Shown here piece by piece: positions 34,449 to 41,857 of a stretch of DNA of 48,078 bases. The DNA is from Paludibacteraceae bacterium. GTDB taxonomy: Bacteria; Bacteroidota; Bacteroidia; Bacteroidales; Paludibacteraceae. The notes below the pieces were generated by a model. It made no database searches and was not told the DNA's origin. It saw only the letters and a list, made by a program, of their open reading frames with translations. Numbering within the stretch: the stretch's first letter is position 1; each line of letters starts with the position of its first letter. The DNA is taken from positions 1 through 48,078 of the forward strand of contig JAFYZR010000060.1 of assembly GCA_017557345.1 (NCBI GenBank), in the 5' to 3' direction. The position numbers and the translations under genes were made by a program.

Positions 34449-37400
34449 ATGAAACGATTTCTATTTCTTTTGACGGTCTGCACGGTAGCGCTGTGCGCGT
34501 CAGCAACGAACAAGTATGTGATTGCCGGTGGAGCCGGAACACAAGATGGTAGTTCGTGGGAAAATGCTGCACCAACTATTGGATCTATGATCTGGAAGGT
34601 TGTAGCTCCGGGTGACACGATGTTTATCGCTCAAGGCGAATACAATGAAGGTATTGGCCTCTCCTCGCAGAATGGTACCACATATCTTGGAGGATACAAT
34701 CCTATGACAGGCGAGCGTGATCCGGAATTATATGAGACTATTCTTGATGGTACAGGTCTTTCCGGCTATTTCATCGTCAAGTACGATGACCCTCCTACCT
34801 CTCCTATGACGATTGACGGATTTACCATCCAAAACGTTCAACATGGCGAATGGGATGCAGGCGCAGTTTTTCTGCGCGGAAACATGACGTTAAGTAACTG
34901 TATTATTCGCGACTGCGAAACTACAGGTAATTCATATACAGCTGGTGTTTGGATTCAAAAAGGCGAAGCCGAGAATCCGGGAGTTGTCAGCAATTGTATC
35001 TTTGAAAACTGCGTTCGCAAAGATAAAACTAGTGGAGCTGCTGCTGTGTATAATCACGATGGCGGTATAATTGAGAATTGTATTGTTCGCGGTTGTCAAG
35101 GAGGTAATGGCGCTATCCGCAATGCAGCAGATGGAATCGTGCGCAATTGTGTACTATATAATAACCTTTCTGATTATAATGGTGCTCTCTATGGTGATGG
35201 ATTGTTCGTTAATAATACTGTATGTAATAATGAGGGAGCAAGCGGACGCTATGGCGGTTGCCGTATAACAGGAACAGTAATCAATTGTGTATTTTGGGGC
35301 AACCAAGTTCCCGGTACTGCTTCTGCCACGAATCAGAACTATATTGGTGGTACTTCTACTAACAATATCGCTGATGTCGGAACAGGTATGACTACTGGTT
35401 TGGCAACGAGCAACGTTGATGCAAACGGACCGAATTTTAGTAATCCTACCACTTTTATTGGACTTCCTAAAACAGATGCAGCTCGAATTACGATGCAGAA
35501 AGCTGAATTCTCGCTCACTGATCTTTCGACTGCTTTATTAAATCAAGGAACATTGGAAGGTGCCCCTGCAAAAGACATAGAAGGCATAGAGCGTCCAATA
35601 GGCACAGGTGTGGATATTGGTGCTTATGAGTACGATCCGAACGCTACTCCTATCGCTGTTACCGGCGTAAGTCTTCTGCAAACATCGCTCACGATGAGTG
35701 TAGGCTCGACAGGTACGTTAGTAGCGCAAATAGAGCCGACGAATGCAAAAAACAAACACGTCACATGGTCTATCGAAGACCCGACAATTGCTACAATGGA
35801 TAAAGGCAGGGTAACCGGTGTTAGTGAAGGTACGACGACGGCTTGGGTTGAGACTGAAGATGGAGGTTTTACAGCATCGGCTACAATCATTGTGAAACCG
35901 GTTAAATATCCGCATGAGGTATTAGAAGCTGAGGCTACTTATAAGATTGAGGACTATACTATTCCAAGTTTCATACCGTTCTTAGTAGCTAAAACAGAAG
36001 CCAAGATTGACAGTGTGGATCCCGAGTCGGACATCACTATTATTGCGGAGAAATTGGTGGTAATGAATCAGCGTATCTCTGAATTAAAAGCCAAAGAGGA
36101 GCCGTATAACCAAATTGCTACAATCAATGGTGATCCTCACACCCATATGGGATTCTGCTGGTTCACGAATGGTGGAATTACGGATGGTGTTGTTCAACTC
36201 CTGCCTATGGCCAATGCTACGGCAGAAGACTTTGCTTCTGTTGACGGTGTAATAACAATAAGTGCTAACACAAGCGATGCAAACCTTCACTACACGCCTA
36301 TTCAGGCAAGCGAAAGTCCGAAGTATGATATTTGTACCGCAGCGGGTCTGCCTCGTGACACGAAGTTTGATTATGTAAGCCACAAGGCTACTGCAACCGA
36401 ACTAACACCGGGTACGACTTATAGCTGGCGTGTCGGCTTCGATGGTCACTGGAGTGAGATTGGACAGTTTGTAACGCAAGATGAAAACCAAGGCGACTTC
36501 TCGTTCATTTACATGACGGATAGCCATATTCAAGATGCGGAATATATTGAGCAAGCAAGAAAATGTGCTGAGGCTGTAGCGCAGCATGAAACGGATGCGA
36601 AGTTCTGCCTCTTCCCGGGTGACTTTGTAGATACGGGTGGTAAGACTAACTCTGAATGGCAGTGGGAACGCTGGTTCGAAGGTTCTATGCGTCCGATGCT
36701 GAATAAGATGACTGTTGTTCCGACGGATGGTAACCATGATGATAGTCCGAGTTTGAACTATGATTACCACTTCAATACCGATTGGGGCTTTGCTACTGGT
36801 GCAGAAGTGAAACCGCAGTTCAAGGGAATTACCTATAGTTTCCAATATGGCGATGTGCTCTTCCTCGTCTTCTCGATGCAAGACTGGTGGCGTGAGAGCG
36901 GTACACATGAGAGTGAGATGCATTCGAAATATTTCACACAAGATATTCGCAACTGGTTCCTCGAGCAAATCGAAGCGCATCCTACGGCTAAATATCGTGT
37001 AACGCTATCGCACAAGAATGTATTCTCTGGCGCAGGTCACCATACGGATGATGAGTGTACGCTTATCCGTACGTTAATGTTGCCTATTATGAAAGAGTGT
37101 AAGATTGACTTGGCTATTCAAGGTCATGACCATTGCTACGAAGTAATCGGTCCGGTTGATTCAGATACCAAGACTGTTGTTCCGGGTTCAGTAACCGATA
37201 CCGTACGCTTATATCCGGAAATGGAAAAGAGATATGATCGTAGTTCCAATGCAACCGGTCTCGAAGGAGGTACTTTCACTACCGATGATGGTACGCTCTA
37301 TTTCATTGGCGCTACCTGCGGTCGCAAGCGCTATGAGCCGTATAGCCGCAAAGATATGGAAGATGAATATACAACCGATCCTTCTATCTTGTATGATTAT

Positions 37401-37715
37401 CATCACCATAATGTAGAGAACCTGTTCGACCTCTTTACCTCTAAGTTCGGTCAACCAGGTACTCCGTCATGGACACGCTTCAATGTAACGAGCGAGGGTA
37501 TAGAAGTTATCACCTATTATCTTGATAAAAATACGGGAAATAAGACCGTATTTAATACGATTAGAGTAAAACATGCTCCAGTTGCTACCGGAATTGATGA
37601 AACGGCAGTAGAGAATAAGGTAAGTAACGGTGAGAAATTCATCAAGGATGGTCAGTTGTATATCCGCAAGGATGGTAGAATTTATAACGTTATTGGGCAG
37701 GAAATGGCCCAATAA
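34449..37715 (+). CDS. Secreted beta-helix + Big_2 + Fn3 + metallophosphoesterase protein with sorting-like tail (MPE paralogue 3)
   Basis: 1088 residues. Signal peptide MKRFLFLLTVCTVALCASA; beta-helix (about 25-385) with turns such as NCIIRDCETTGN and ENCIVRGCQGG; a bacterial Ig-like group 2 domain (about 399-482: VTGVSLLQTSLTMSVG, VTWSIEDPTIATMD). Then the Fn3 domain with EEPYNQIATINGDPHTHMG, a metallophosphoesterase (about 683-1040: MTDSHIQ, FPGDFVDTG, TDGNHDD, LSHKNVFSG, IQGHDHCYE) and the tail GEKFIKDGQLYIRKDGRIYN. The three tandem paralogues differ in how they would be held: no anchor, lipid anchor, and C-terminal tail. It probably continues the aga-like transcript, since no clear promoter lies in the 66-nt gap. 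Confidence 0.87.
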   Translation: MKRFLFLLTVCTVALCASATNKYVIAGGAGTQDGSSWENAAPTIGSMIWKVVAPGDTMFIAQGEYNEGIGLSSQNGTTYLGGYNPMTGERDPELYETILDGTGLSGYFIVKYDDPPTSPMTIDGFTIQNVQHGEWDAGAVFLRGNMTLSNCIIRDCETTGNSYTAGVWIQKGEAENPGVVSNCIFENCVRKDKTSGAAAVYNHDGGIIENCIVRGCQGGNGAIRNAADGIVRNCVLYNNLSDYNGALYGDGLFVNNTVCNNEGASGRYGGCRITGTVINCVFWGNQVPGTASATNQNYIGGTSTNNIADVGTGMTTGLATSNVDANGPNFSNPTTFIGLPKTDAARITMQKAEFSLTDLSTALLNQGTLEGAPAKDIEGIERPIGTGVDIGAYEYDPNATPIAVTGVSLLQTSLTMSVGSTGTLVAQIEPTNAKNKHVTWSIEDPTIATMDKGRVTGVSEGTTTAWVETEDGGFTASATIIVKPVKYPHEVLEAEATYKIEDYTIPSFIPFLVAKTEAKIDSVDPESDITIIAEKLVVMNQRISELKAKEEPYNQIATINGDPHTHMGFCWFTNGGITDGVVQLLPMANATAEDFASVDGVITISANTSDANLHYTPIQASESPKYDICTAAGLPRDTKFDYVSHKATATELTPGTTYSWRVGFDGHWSEIGQFVTQDENQGDFSFIYMTDSHIQDAEYIEQARKCAEAVAQHETDAKFCLFPGDFVDTGGKTNSEWQWERWFEGSMRPMLNKMTVVPTDGNHDDSPSLNYDYHFNTDWGFATGAEVKPQFKGITYSFQYGDVLFLVFSMQDWWRESGTHESEMHSKYFTQDIRNWFLEQIEAHPTAKYRVTLSHKNVFSGAGHHTDDECTLIRTLMLPIMKECKIDLAIQGHDHCYEVIGPVDSDTKTVVPGSVTDTVRLYPEMEKRYDRSSNATGLEGGTFTTDDGTLYFIGATCGRKRYEPYSRKDMEDEYTTDPSILYDYHHHNVENLFDLFTSKFGQPGTPSWTRFNVTSEGIEVITYYLDKNTGNKTVFNTIRVKHAPVATGIDETAVENKVSNGEKFIKDGQLYIRKDGRIYNVIGQEMAQ
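37690..37715 (+). terminator. Hairpin over the stop codon of MPE paralogue 3
   Basis: A 9-bp perfect stem TTATTGGGC/GCCCAATAA with an 8-nt loop. There is no T-run directly after it, so it may protect the 3' end rather than terminate. Confidence 0.45.
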
Positions 37716-37735
37716 CGCAAATTTTGCATAAAAAA

Positions 37736-37767
37736 CTTGCGTATTTCAAATATTTGTTGTACCTTTG
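37736..37767 (+). promoter_or_regulatory. Promoter of the secreted repeat protein
   Basis: CTTG 37736-37739, 20-nt spacer starting CGTATTTC, TACCTTTG 37760-37767. The leader is about 92 nt. Confidence 0.75.
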
Positions 37768-37788
37768 CGGTCGAACCGCAATCAAAAG

Positions 37789-37856
37789 AAGACACACAAA
37801 TAAGACACACAAATAACACATATGTTATTAATTAACCAAATTCTATTAACCAAATT
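37789..37856. repeat. Tandem repeats in the leader of the repeat-protein gene
   Basis: AAGACACACAAAT occurs twice back to back (37789, 37802) and ATTAACCAAATT twice, 14 nt apart (37831, 37845), just before the ATG at 37866. ATTAACCAAA also precedes the gene at 34449. Confidence 0.7.
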
Positions 37857-37865
37857 TTATTCATT

Positions 37866-40547
37866 ATGAGAAAAATTCTCTCAATTTTCGCTGCGATGCT
37901 GGTAGCATTAGCAGTGAATGCTCAAGGAACGGATTTTGCAGCTCCTGGTTATTCGTGCGCTGCAGACGATGGAGTTATCAGTGGAGATGCTCCTGCTGAA
38001 AAAGTGTTCCTTCACTCTACAGATGACCCTCATTATATTGGATGGTCAGATGTAAGTAAATCGTATACCGCTGTTGTTTCATGGACAGTCACAGCCACAC
38101 GTGCTTGTTATATTTCTGTTGGCTTGGATTTAGGTCCGGTTATTGGTTCCAACAAACACATTTTTGAAGTAAAATTGCTGGACGCTGATAGTAATGAACT
38201 TGGAGCATTAGAAGAAGGTCCTGCCTATACAGGTGACGGATTTACCGAATCAGAACAAGTTAAGGCATTGACCGGTAAGTTGCTGATTCCTGCACCAGGT
38301 GTGTATACTATTGAGTTGAGAAATAATCGTGACTTCTGCAAGGGCACTATCAAGAATGTAATTCTTACTTATGCAGGTGATGCCCCGATTACAGATTTCG
38401 CGGCTCCGGGTTACTCATGTGCTGCAGACGACGCTGTTATTAGTGGAGATGCTCCGGCTAATAAGGTTTATCTCCAATCCGAAACCGATCCTCATTATAT
38501 CGGATGGTCGGATGTAAGTAAATCGTATACAGCTGAAATATCGTGGAAAATCATGGCAACACGTGGTTGTTATGTATCTGTAGATTTGGATTTAGGTCCG
38601 GCGATTAGTTCTAACAAGCACATTTTTGAAGTTCAATTACTTGATGAAGAAGGTAACAAACTTGATACTATTGCTGAAGGCCCGGCCTACACGGGAGATG
38701 GATTTACCCAAGCAGATCAAGTGAAAACCTTAGAAGGCACTCTTCTTGTTCCCAAAGCTGGTATCTATACAGTTGTACTAAAGAATAATCGAGATTTTTG
38801 TAAGGGTTCCATTAAGAATGTAATACTTACTTATGCGGCAGATGCTCCATTAGAGCCAAAGACATTCTACGGTGCAACTTCTTTTGTTACCGAAGGTAAT
38901 TATTCTGGTAATTGGAATGCTGTAGAGTGGAATATTACCCGTAATGCAGACAAGACCCTAACAGCTGTTGTAGAATGGAGTGGTGAAATAGTAGGTGCTG
39001 TTCCGCAACTTAAAATCGGCGATGGTAACTTTACTAATATGACAGTTGAAGGAAAGAAGGGAACATTAACCACAACAGCAACTTACGAAGATGGCAATGA
39101 TTTGAATGTTGAATTCTATATTGCATATGCTGGTGCAGCAAAGAGTATTCCTGTAACTTACACCGTTGGTTCTGAGAATGAGAAGCCTGCAACTCCGGTA
39201 GAGCCTGTAGCAGTACCGGCAGAGTTTGAGATTGATATGCAATCCGATGTATTAGGTAGTGAAGGTGCTGCAGTTAAGAGATGGCTGGTTGTTGGTGAAC
39301 CTAATGCATTTGAAGCAGCAGCTCCTGCAGAGTATAATGCCATTCTTGAGGCACAAGGATTCACAGCAAGTCACGGTTACCACCAATTGGTAGCAACCGT
39401 TCCTGTAGAGGCTGGTGATTACAGAGTAACGCTCGGTAAATGCCAATATGCATATTCGGCAGACTATACAATGGCTTATGTAAAGGATGAAGAAAACCAG
39501 ACTCTGGCATCCGTCAAGCAAAACACCACAAGTGAAGAAGAAGGCGGCGTTTGCTACCATCAAAATACTACCACCAATGTAGTAACGATGGAGTTTACCG
39601 TAGATGCAGCTCAAACCTTAAAGATTCTCTGCGCTCACTATACTCCGTATATCAAGGTAGAGAAAGTAGTTAAGAAATCTCTGTCAGAGTTCATAGCAGA
39701 TAAGCCAGCAACGGAAGTTACTCTGAAAGACCTGACCGTTCTCTTTGCTACCGGAAAGAATACGTATGTTATTGATGAAGAAGGTGTAGCTTTGGTAATC
39801 TTCGATAATGGCAAAACGTATTATGATGGTACTTTGACCGCAGGTAAGGTATTGTCCGGACAAAAGGCTACCTATACGGCTTACAAGAACCAGGATGAGA
39901 TTATTCCGACGAATACCGCTGCCATCTCTGACGGAACGGTTGCTACTCCTACCACGTTAAGCGAATTCCCGACAACAGCTAATGTAAATCAGTATGTGCG
40001 TTTGGAGAATTTAGACGCAAAAGCAGACGGAGGTAAGTATTATGTAGCCAATGGAGAAAATGCAAAGGCTTTGCAACTCTACGGTGCAACCGGAGACTTG
40101 AAGCCAAGCAAAGATGGTATCTTCAATGTAGAAGGTATAATCATTAACTTTAATAACACCCAATTGGAGATTATCGTTCTGGCTATTGAAGAAGTTAAAT
40201 TCGGTATCGTTATCGCAGACTGCGCAAATGGCGCTCTCGCATCTGATAAGACAGAAGCAGGTGTTGGCGAAACAGTTACATTGACCATTACTCCGGTAGA
40301 AGGCTATGAACTGGATGAGTTAACCGTTACAGGTGTGGCAGCAGCAGACATCACAATCGATGGTAATACAGCAACCTTCGCAATGCCGGCTCAAAACGTA
40401 GAAGCAAGTGCTACGTTCAAAGTAGCAGTAGGTACCGGTATGGATAATACCAATAGCGTAAAGGTAACGAAAGCTGTTGAGAATGGCCAGCTGATCATCA
40501 TCAAGAATGGTGTTAAGTATAACGCACAAGGTGCGGTAGTTCGCTAA
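37866..40547 (+). CDS. Secreted modular repeat protein with sorting-like tail, function unknown
   Basis: 893 residues. Signal peptide ending VNAQ, then two nearly identical 154-residue modules starting at about residues 22 and 176 (each FAAPGYSCAADD..., HYIGWSDVSKSYTA..., GPAYTGDGFT..., NNRDFCKG). A beta-sandwich domain (about 333-440) and another (about 450-605) follow. An OB-fold-like segment (about 612-770: VTLKDLTVLFATGKNTYVID) precedes a bacterial-repeat domain (about 771-850: GYELDELTVTG, ATFAMPAQNVEASATF). The last residues are the tail AVENGQLIIIKNGVKYNAQG. No catalytic motif was seen. The paired N-terminal modules look like ligand-binding domains, so a surface glycan-binding or adhesin role is plausible. 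It has its own promoter and a terminator at 40591-40618. Confidence 0.75.
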   Translation: MRKILSIFAAMLVALAVNAQGTDFAAPGYSCAADDGVISGDAPAEKVFLHSTDDPHYIGWSDVSKSYTAVVSWTVTATRACYISVGLDLGPVIGSNKHIFEVKLLDADSNELGALEEGPAYTGDGFTESEQVKALTGKLLIPAPGVYTIELRNNRDFCKGTIKNVILTYAGDAPITDFAAPGYSCAADDAVISGDAPANKVYLQSETDPHYIGWSDVSKSYTAEISWKIMATRGCYVSVDLDLGPAISSNKHIFEVQLLDEEGNKLDTIAEGPAYTGDGFTQADQVKTLEGTLLVPKAGIYTVVLKNNRDFCKGSIKNVILTYAADAPLEPKTFYGATSFVTEGNYSGNWNAVEWNITRNADKTLTAVVEWSGEIVGAVPQLKIGDGNFTNMTVEGKKGTLTTTATYEDGNDLNVEFYIAYAGAAKSIPVTYTVGSENEKPATPVEPVAVPAEFEIDMQSDVLGSEGAAVKRWLVVGEPNAFEAAAPAEYNAILEAQGFTASHGYHQLVATVPVEAGDYRVTLGKCQYAYSADYTMAYVKDEENQTLASVKQNTTSEEEGGVCYHQNTTTNVVTMEFTVDAAQTLKILCAHYTPYIKVEKVVKKSLSEFIADKPATEVTLKDLTVLFATGKNTYVIDEEGVALVIFDNGKTYYDGTLTAGKVLSGQKATYTAYKNQDEIIPTNTAAISDGTVATPTTLSEFPTTANVNQYVRLENLDAKADGGKYYVANGENAKALQLYGATGDLKPSKDGIFNVEGIIINFNNTQLEIIVLAIEEVKFGIVIADCANGALASDKTEAGVGETVTLTITPVEGYELDELTVTGVAAADITIDGNTATFAMPAQNVEASATFKVAVGTGMDNTNSVKVTKAVENGQLIIIKNGVKYNAQGAVVR

Positions 40548-40590
40548 GAAGCCTACCTCTAACTCCTCCCTAAAGGGAAGAGAATAAAAA

Positions 40591-40618
40591 ACAGCTCGCA
40601 GGAATGCGGGCTGTTTTT
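40591..40618 (+). terminator. Intrinsic terminator after the repeat-protein gene
   Basis: Stem ACAGCTCGCA (40591-40600), loop GGAA, TGCGGGCTGT (40605-40614), then a T-run. One T-G pair. Confidence 0.9.
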
Positions 40619-40679
40619 GTGTATGAAAAGTTTACTATTTTTAAGATTTGGTTAGGTAGGTGATGCATACGTAATGACA

Positions 40680-40712
40680 CCGATATAATACCGATAAGAC
40701 ACCGAACAAAAA
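40680..40712. repeat. 11-nt CCGA repeat x3, intergenic
   Basis: CCGATATAATA, CCGATAAGACA, CCGAACAAAAA at 40680, 40691 and 40702, preceded by GTAATGACA. Very similar to 12355-12390 (GTAATGATA then CCGA units). Confidence 0.85.
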
Positions 40713-40732
40713 TTGGCCCGAAAACGGGCCAA
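40713..40732 (-). terminator. Terminator after the deoR-family gene
   Basis: Stem TTGGCCCG/CGGGCCAA, loop of 4; a T-run follows on the minus strand. It lies 41 nt beyond the regulator stop and could also work on the plus strand. Confidence 0.85.
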
Positions 40733-40773
40733 AAAATGTACGATTTTTAAGATTTTAGCAGAAACGCGTTTTC

Positions 40774-41550
40774 TTAAACGATATGCACATCGATCCCTTG
40801 TGCTCGGAGTTTGGAAGCCATTCCGGGCGGAATAGCATGATCGGTAATGATAACGTCAATCTCTTTGGCATTCGCGATATGCGAGAAGCTGCGCTTGTTG
40901 AATTTCGACGAGTCAAAAACGGCAATCACCTGATCTGCCTGCTGAATCATTACCTGATTGAGCAAAGCCTCTTCGAGGCTTGGTGTAGAGATGCCATTTT
41001 CAATGGAGAAAGAATCGACACCGAGAAAGAGTTTATACCTGCTGAAGTTTCGTAGCGTCGTGAGCGCAAGCGGTCCGACCATAGAAAGGCTGGTAGTCCG
41101 CACATTTCCACCCAACAGGACGACATCGAAACGCTTGTAGTTCATCAGCTCCGCGGCAATATTCATAGCGTTTGTGATGATATGCAGATGATGGAACTTA
41201 TCCAGATGCTTAGCCACTTCGAGCGTGGTAGTACCGGAATCGAGCATGAGATAATCGCCATCCTTAATCAATTTCGCAGCCTCTGCTCCGATACGCTCTT
41301 TTTCCCGGAAATTGAACATCTGCTTTCTTGAGATGGCAGTATCGTCATTCGGATTATCCACAGGTCTACGCATCGCACCACCTCTTGTTCGTAACAAAAG
41401 ATGCCTGTTTTGTAGAATGGTAAGATCCTTTCGAATAGTAACTTCCGAAATACCCGTTTCTCGACTGATTTCGGTAACAAACACTTCTTCTTTTTGCTCA
41501 AGCATTCGCAAAATAAGTGCCCTTCTTTCTTTAGCAGATGAACTATTCAT
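40774..41550 (-). CDS. DeoR-family transcriptional regulator (AgaR-like)
   Basis: A 258-residue regulator. The N-terminal DeoR winged helix (VFVTEISRETGISEVTIRKD, LLRTRGGAMR) is followed by a C-terminal sugar-phosphate sensor domain (DSGTTTLEVAKHL, VVLLGGNVRTTSLSMVGP, AVFDSSKFNKRSF, DVIITDHAI). DeoR proteins of this type usually repress until a phosphosugar binds; in AgaR systems the inducer is a GalNAc-pathway sugar phosphate. The open frame reaches 41634, but the promoter's -7 box is at 41632-41639, so ATG 41550 (MNSSSAKERR) is the start. The position between the two glycan operons and the shared CGAAA repeats make it their likely local regulator. Confidence 0.92.
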   Translation of the reverse strand: MNSSSAKERRALILRMLEQKEEVFVTEISRETGISEVTIRKDLTILQNRHLLLRTRGGAMRRPVDNPNDDTAISRKQMFNFREKERIGAEAAKLIKDGDYLMLDSGTTTLEVAKHLDKFHHLHIITNAMNIAAELMNYKRFDVVLLGGNVRTTSLSMVGPLALTTLRNFSRYKLFLGVDSFSIENGISTPSLEEALLNQVMIQQADQVIAVFDSSKFNKRSFSHIANAKEIDVIITDHAIPPGMASKLRAQGIDVHIV

Positions 41551-41560
41551 GGTATATATG

Positions 41561-41612
41561 ATTAGTGATTTTCGAATTAGCGAATTAGTGGTTTTTCGAT
41601 TAGCGATTAATG
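41561..41612. repeat. ATTAGYG microrepeats in the regulator's leader
   Basis: ATTAGTG/ATTAGCG/ATTAATG at 41561, 41576, 41584, 41599 and 41606 (spacing 15, 8, 15, 7), interspersed with TTTTCGA. They would form most of the 5' leader of the deoR-family mRNA. Confidence 0.7.
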
Positions 41613-41631
41613 AATTTTCGAAATTCGGGTG

Positions 41632-41663
41632 CAAAGATACGAAATAATTTCGAAATATGCAAA
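41632..41663 (-). promoter_or_regulatory. Promoter of the deoR-family gene with an internal operator
   Basis: Minus strand: TTTG 41663-41660, 20-nt spacer, TATCTTTG 41639-41632. Two CGAAA copies (41640 and 41651, 11 nt apart on the plus strand) occupy the spacer, so binding there would block RNA polymerase. Confidence 0.75.
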
Positions 41664-41687
41664 TAAAAAGTTTCGGTTGAAATTTTT

Positions 41688-41702
41688 CGAAACATTGCGA
41701 AA
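41688..41702 (+). promoter_or_regulatory. Second CGAAA pair, candidate DeoR operator
   Basis: CGAAA at 41688 and 41698, 10 nt apart, between the divergent promoters of the regulator and the amidohydrolase gene. The whole 307-nt gap (41551-41857) is regulatory; no gene seen. Confidence 0.55.
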
Positions 41703-41739
41703 CATGTTTTTTATTTTATAAAAAGCTGATTTATAGAGT

Positions 41740-41819
41740 GTTACGGAATAGTTTCGCAAAAATATGCTATAAAGCATAAGTATAAATATTTAATAATTCG
41801 GAAAAAAGTTGTAATTTTG
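41740..41819 (+). promoter_or_regulatory. 80-bp promoter module of the amidohydrolase-GH36-SusCD operon
   Basis: GTTACGGAAT, inverted repeat TATGCT-ATAA-AGCATA (41763-41778), AATAATTCGGAAAA and -7 box TAATTTTG (41812-41819). Every element lies at the same distance as in the module at 25413-25492. The leader to the ATG is about 32 nt. Confidence 0.75.
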
Positions 41820-41857
41820 CAAGCAAATTAAATTAAATTGATTAAATCCGTCTAATT

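Noticed and set aside
30311-37715. True purple acid phosphatase identity for the MPE paralogues
   Set aside because: The Fn3 domain resembles the PAP N-terminal domain, but the tyrosine after GD (GDxxY) that ligates the metal in PAPs is absent (GDFVD/GDFVE); they are general metallophosphoesterases.
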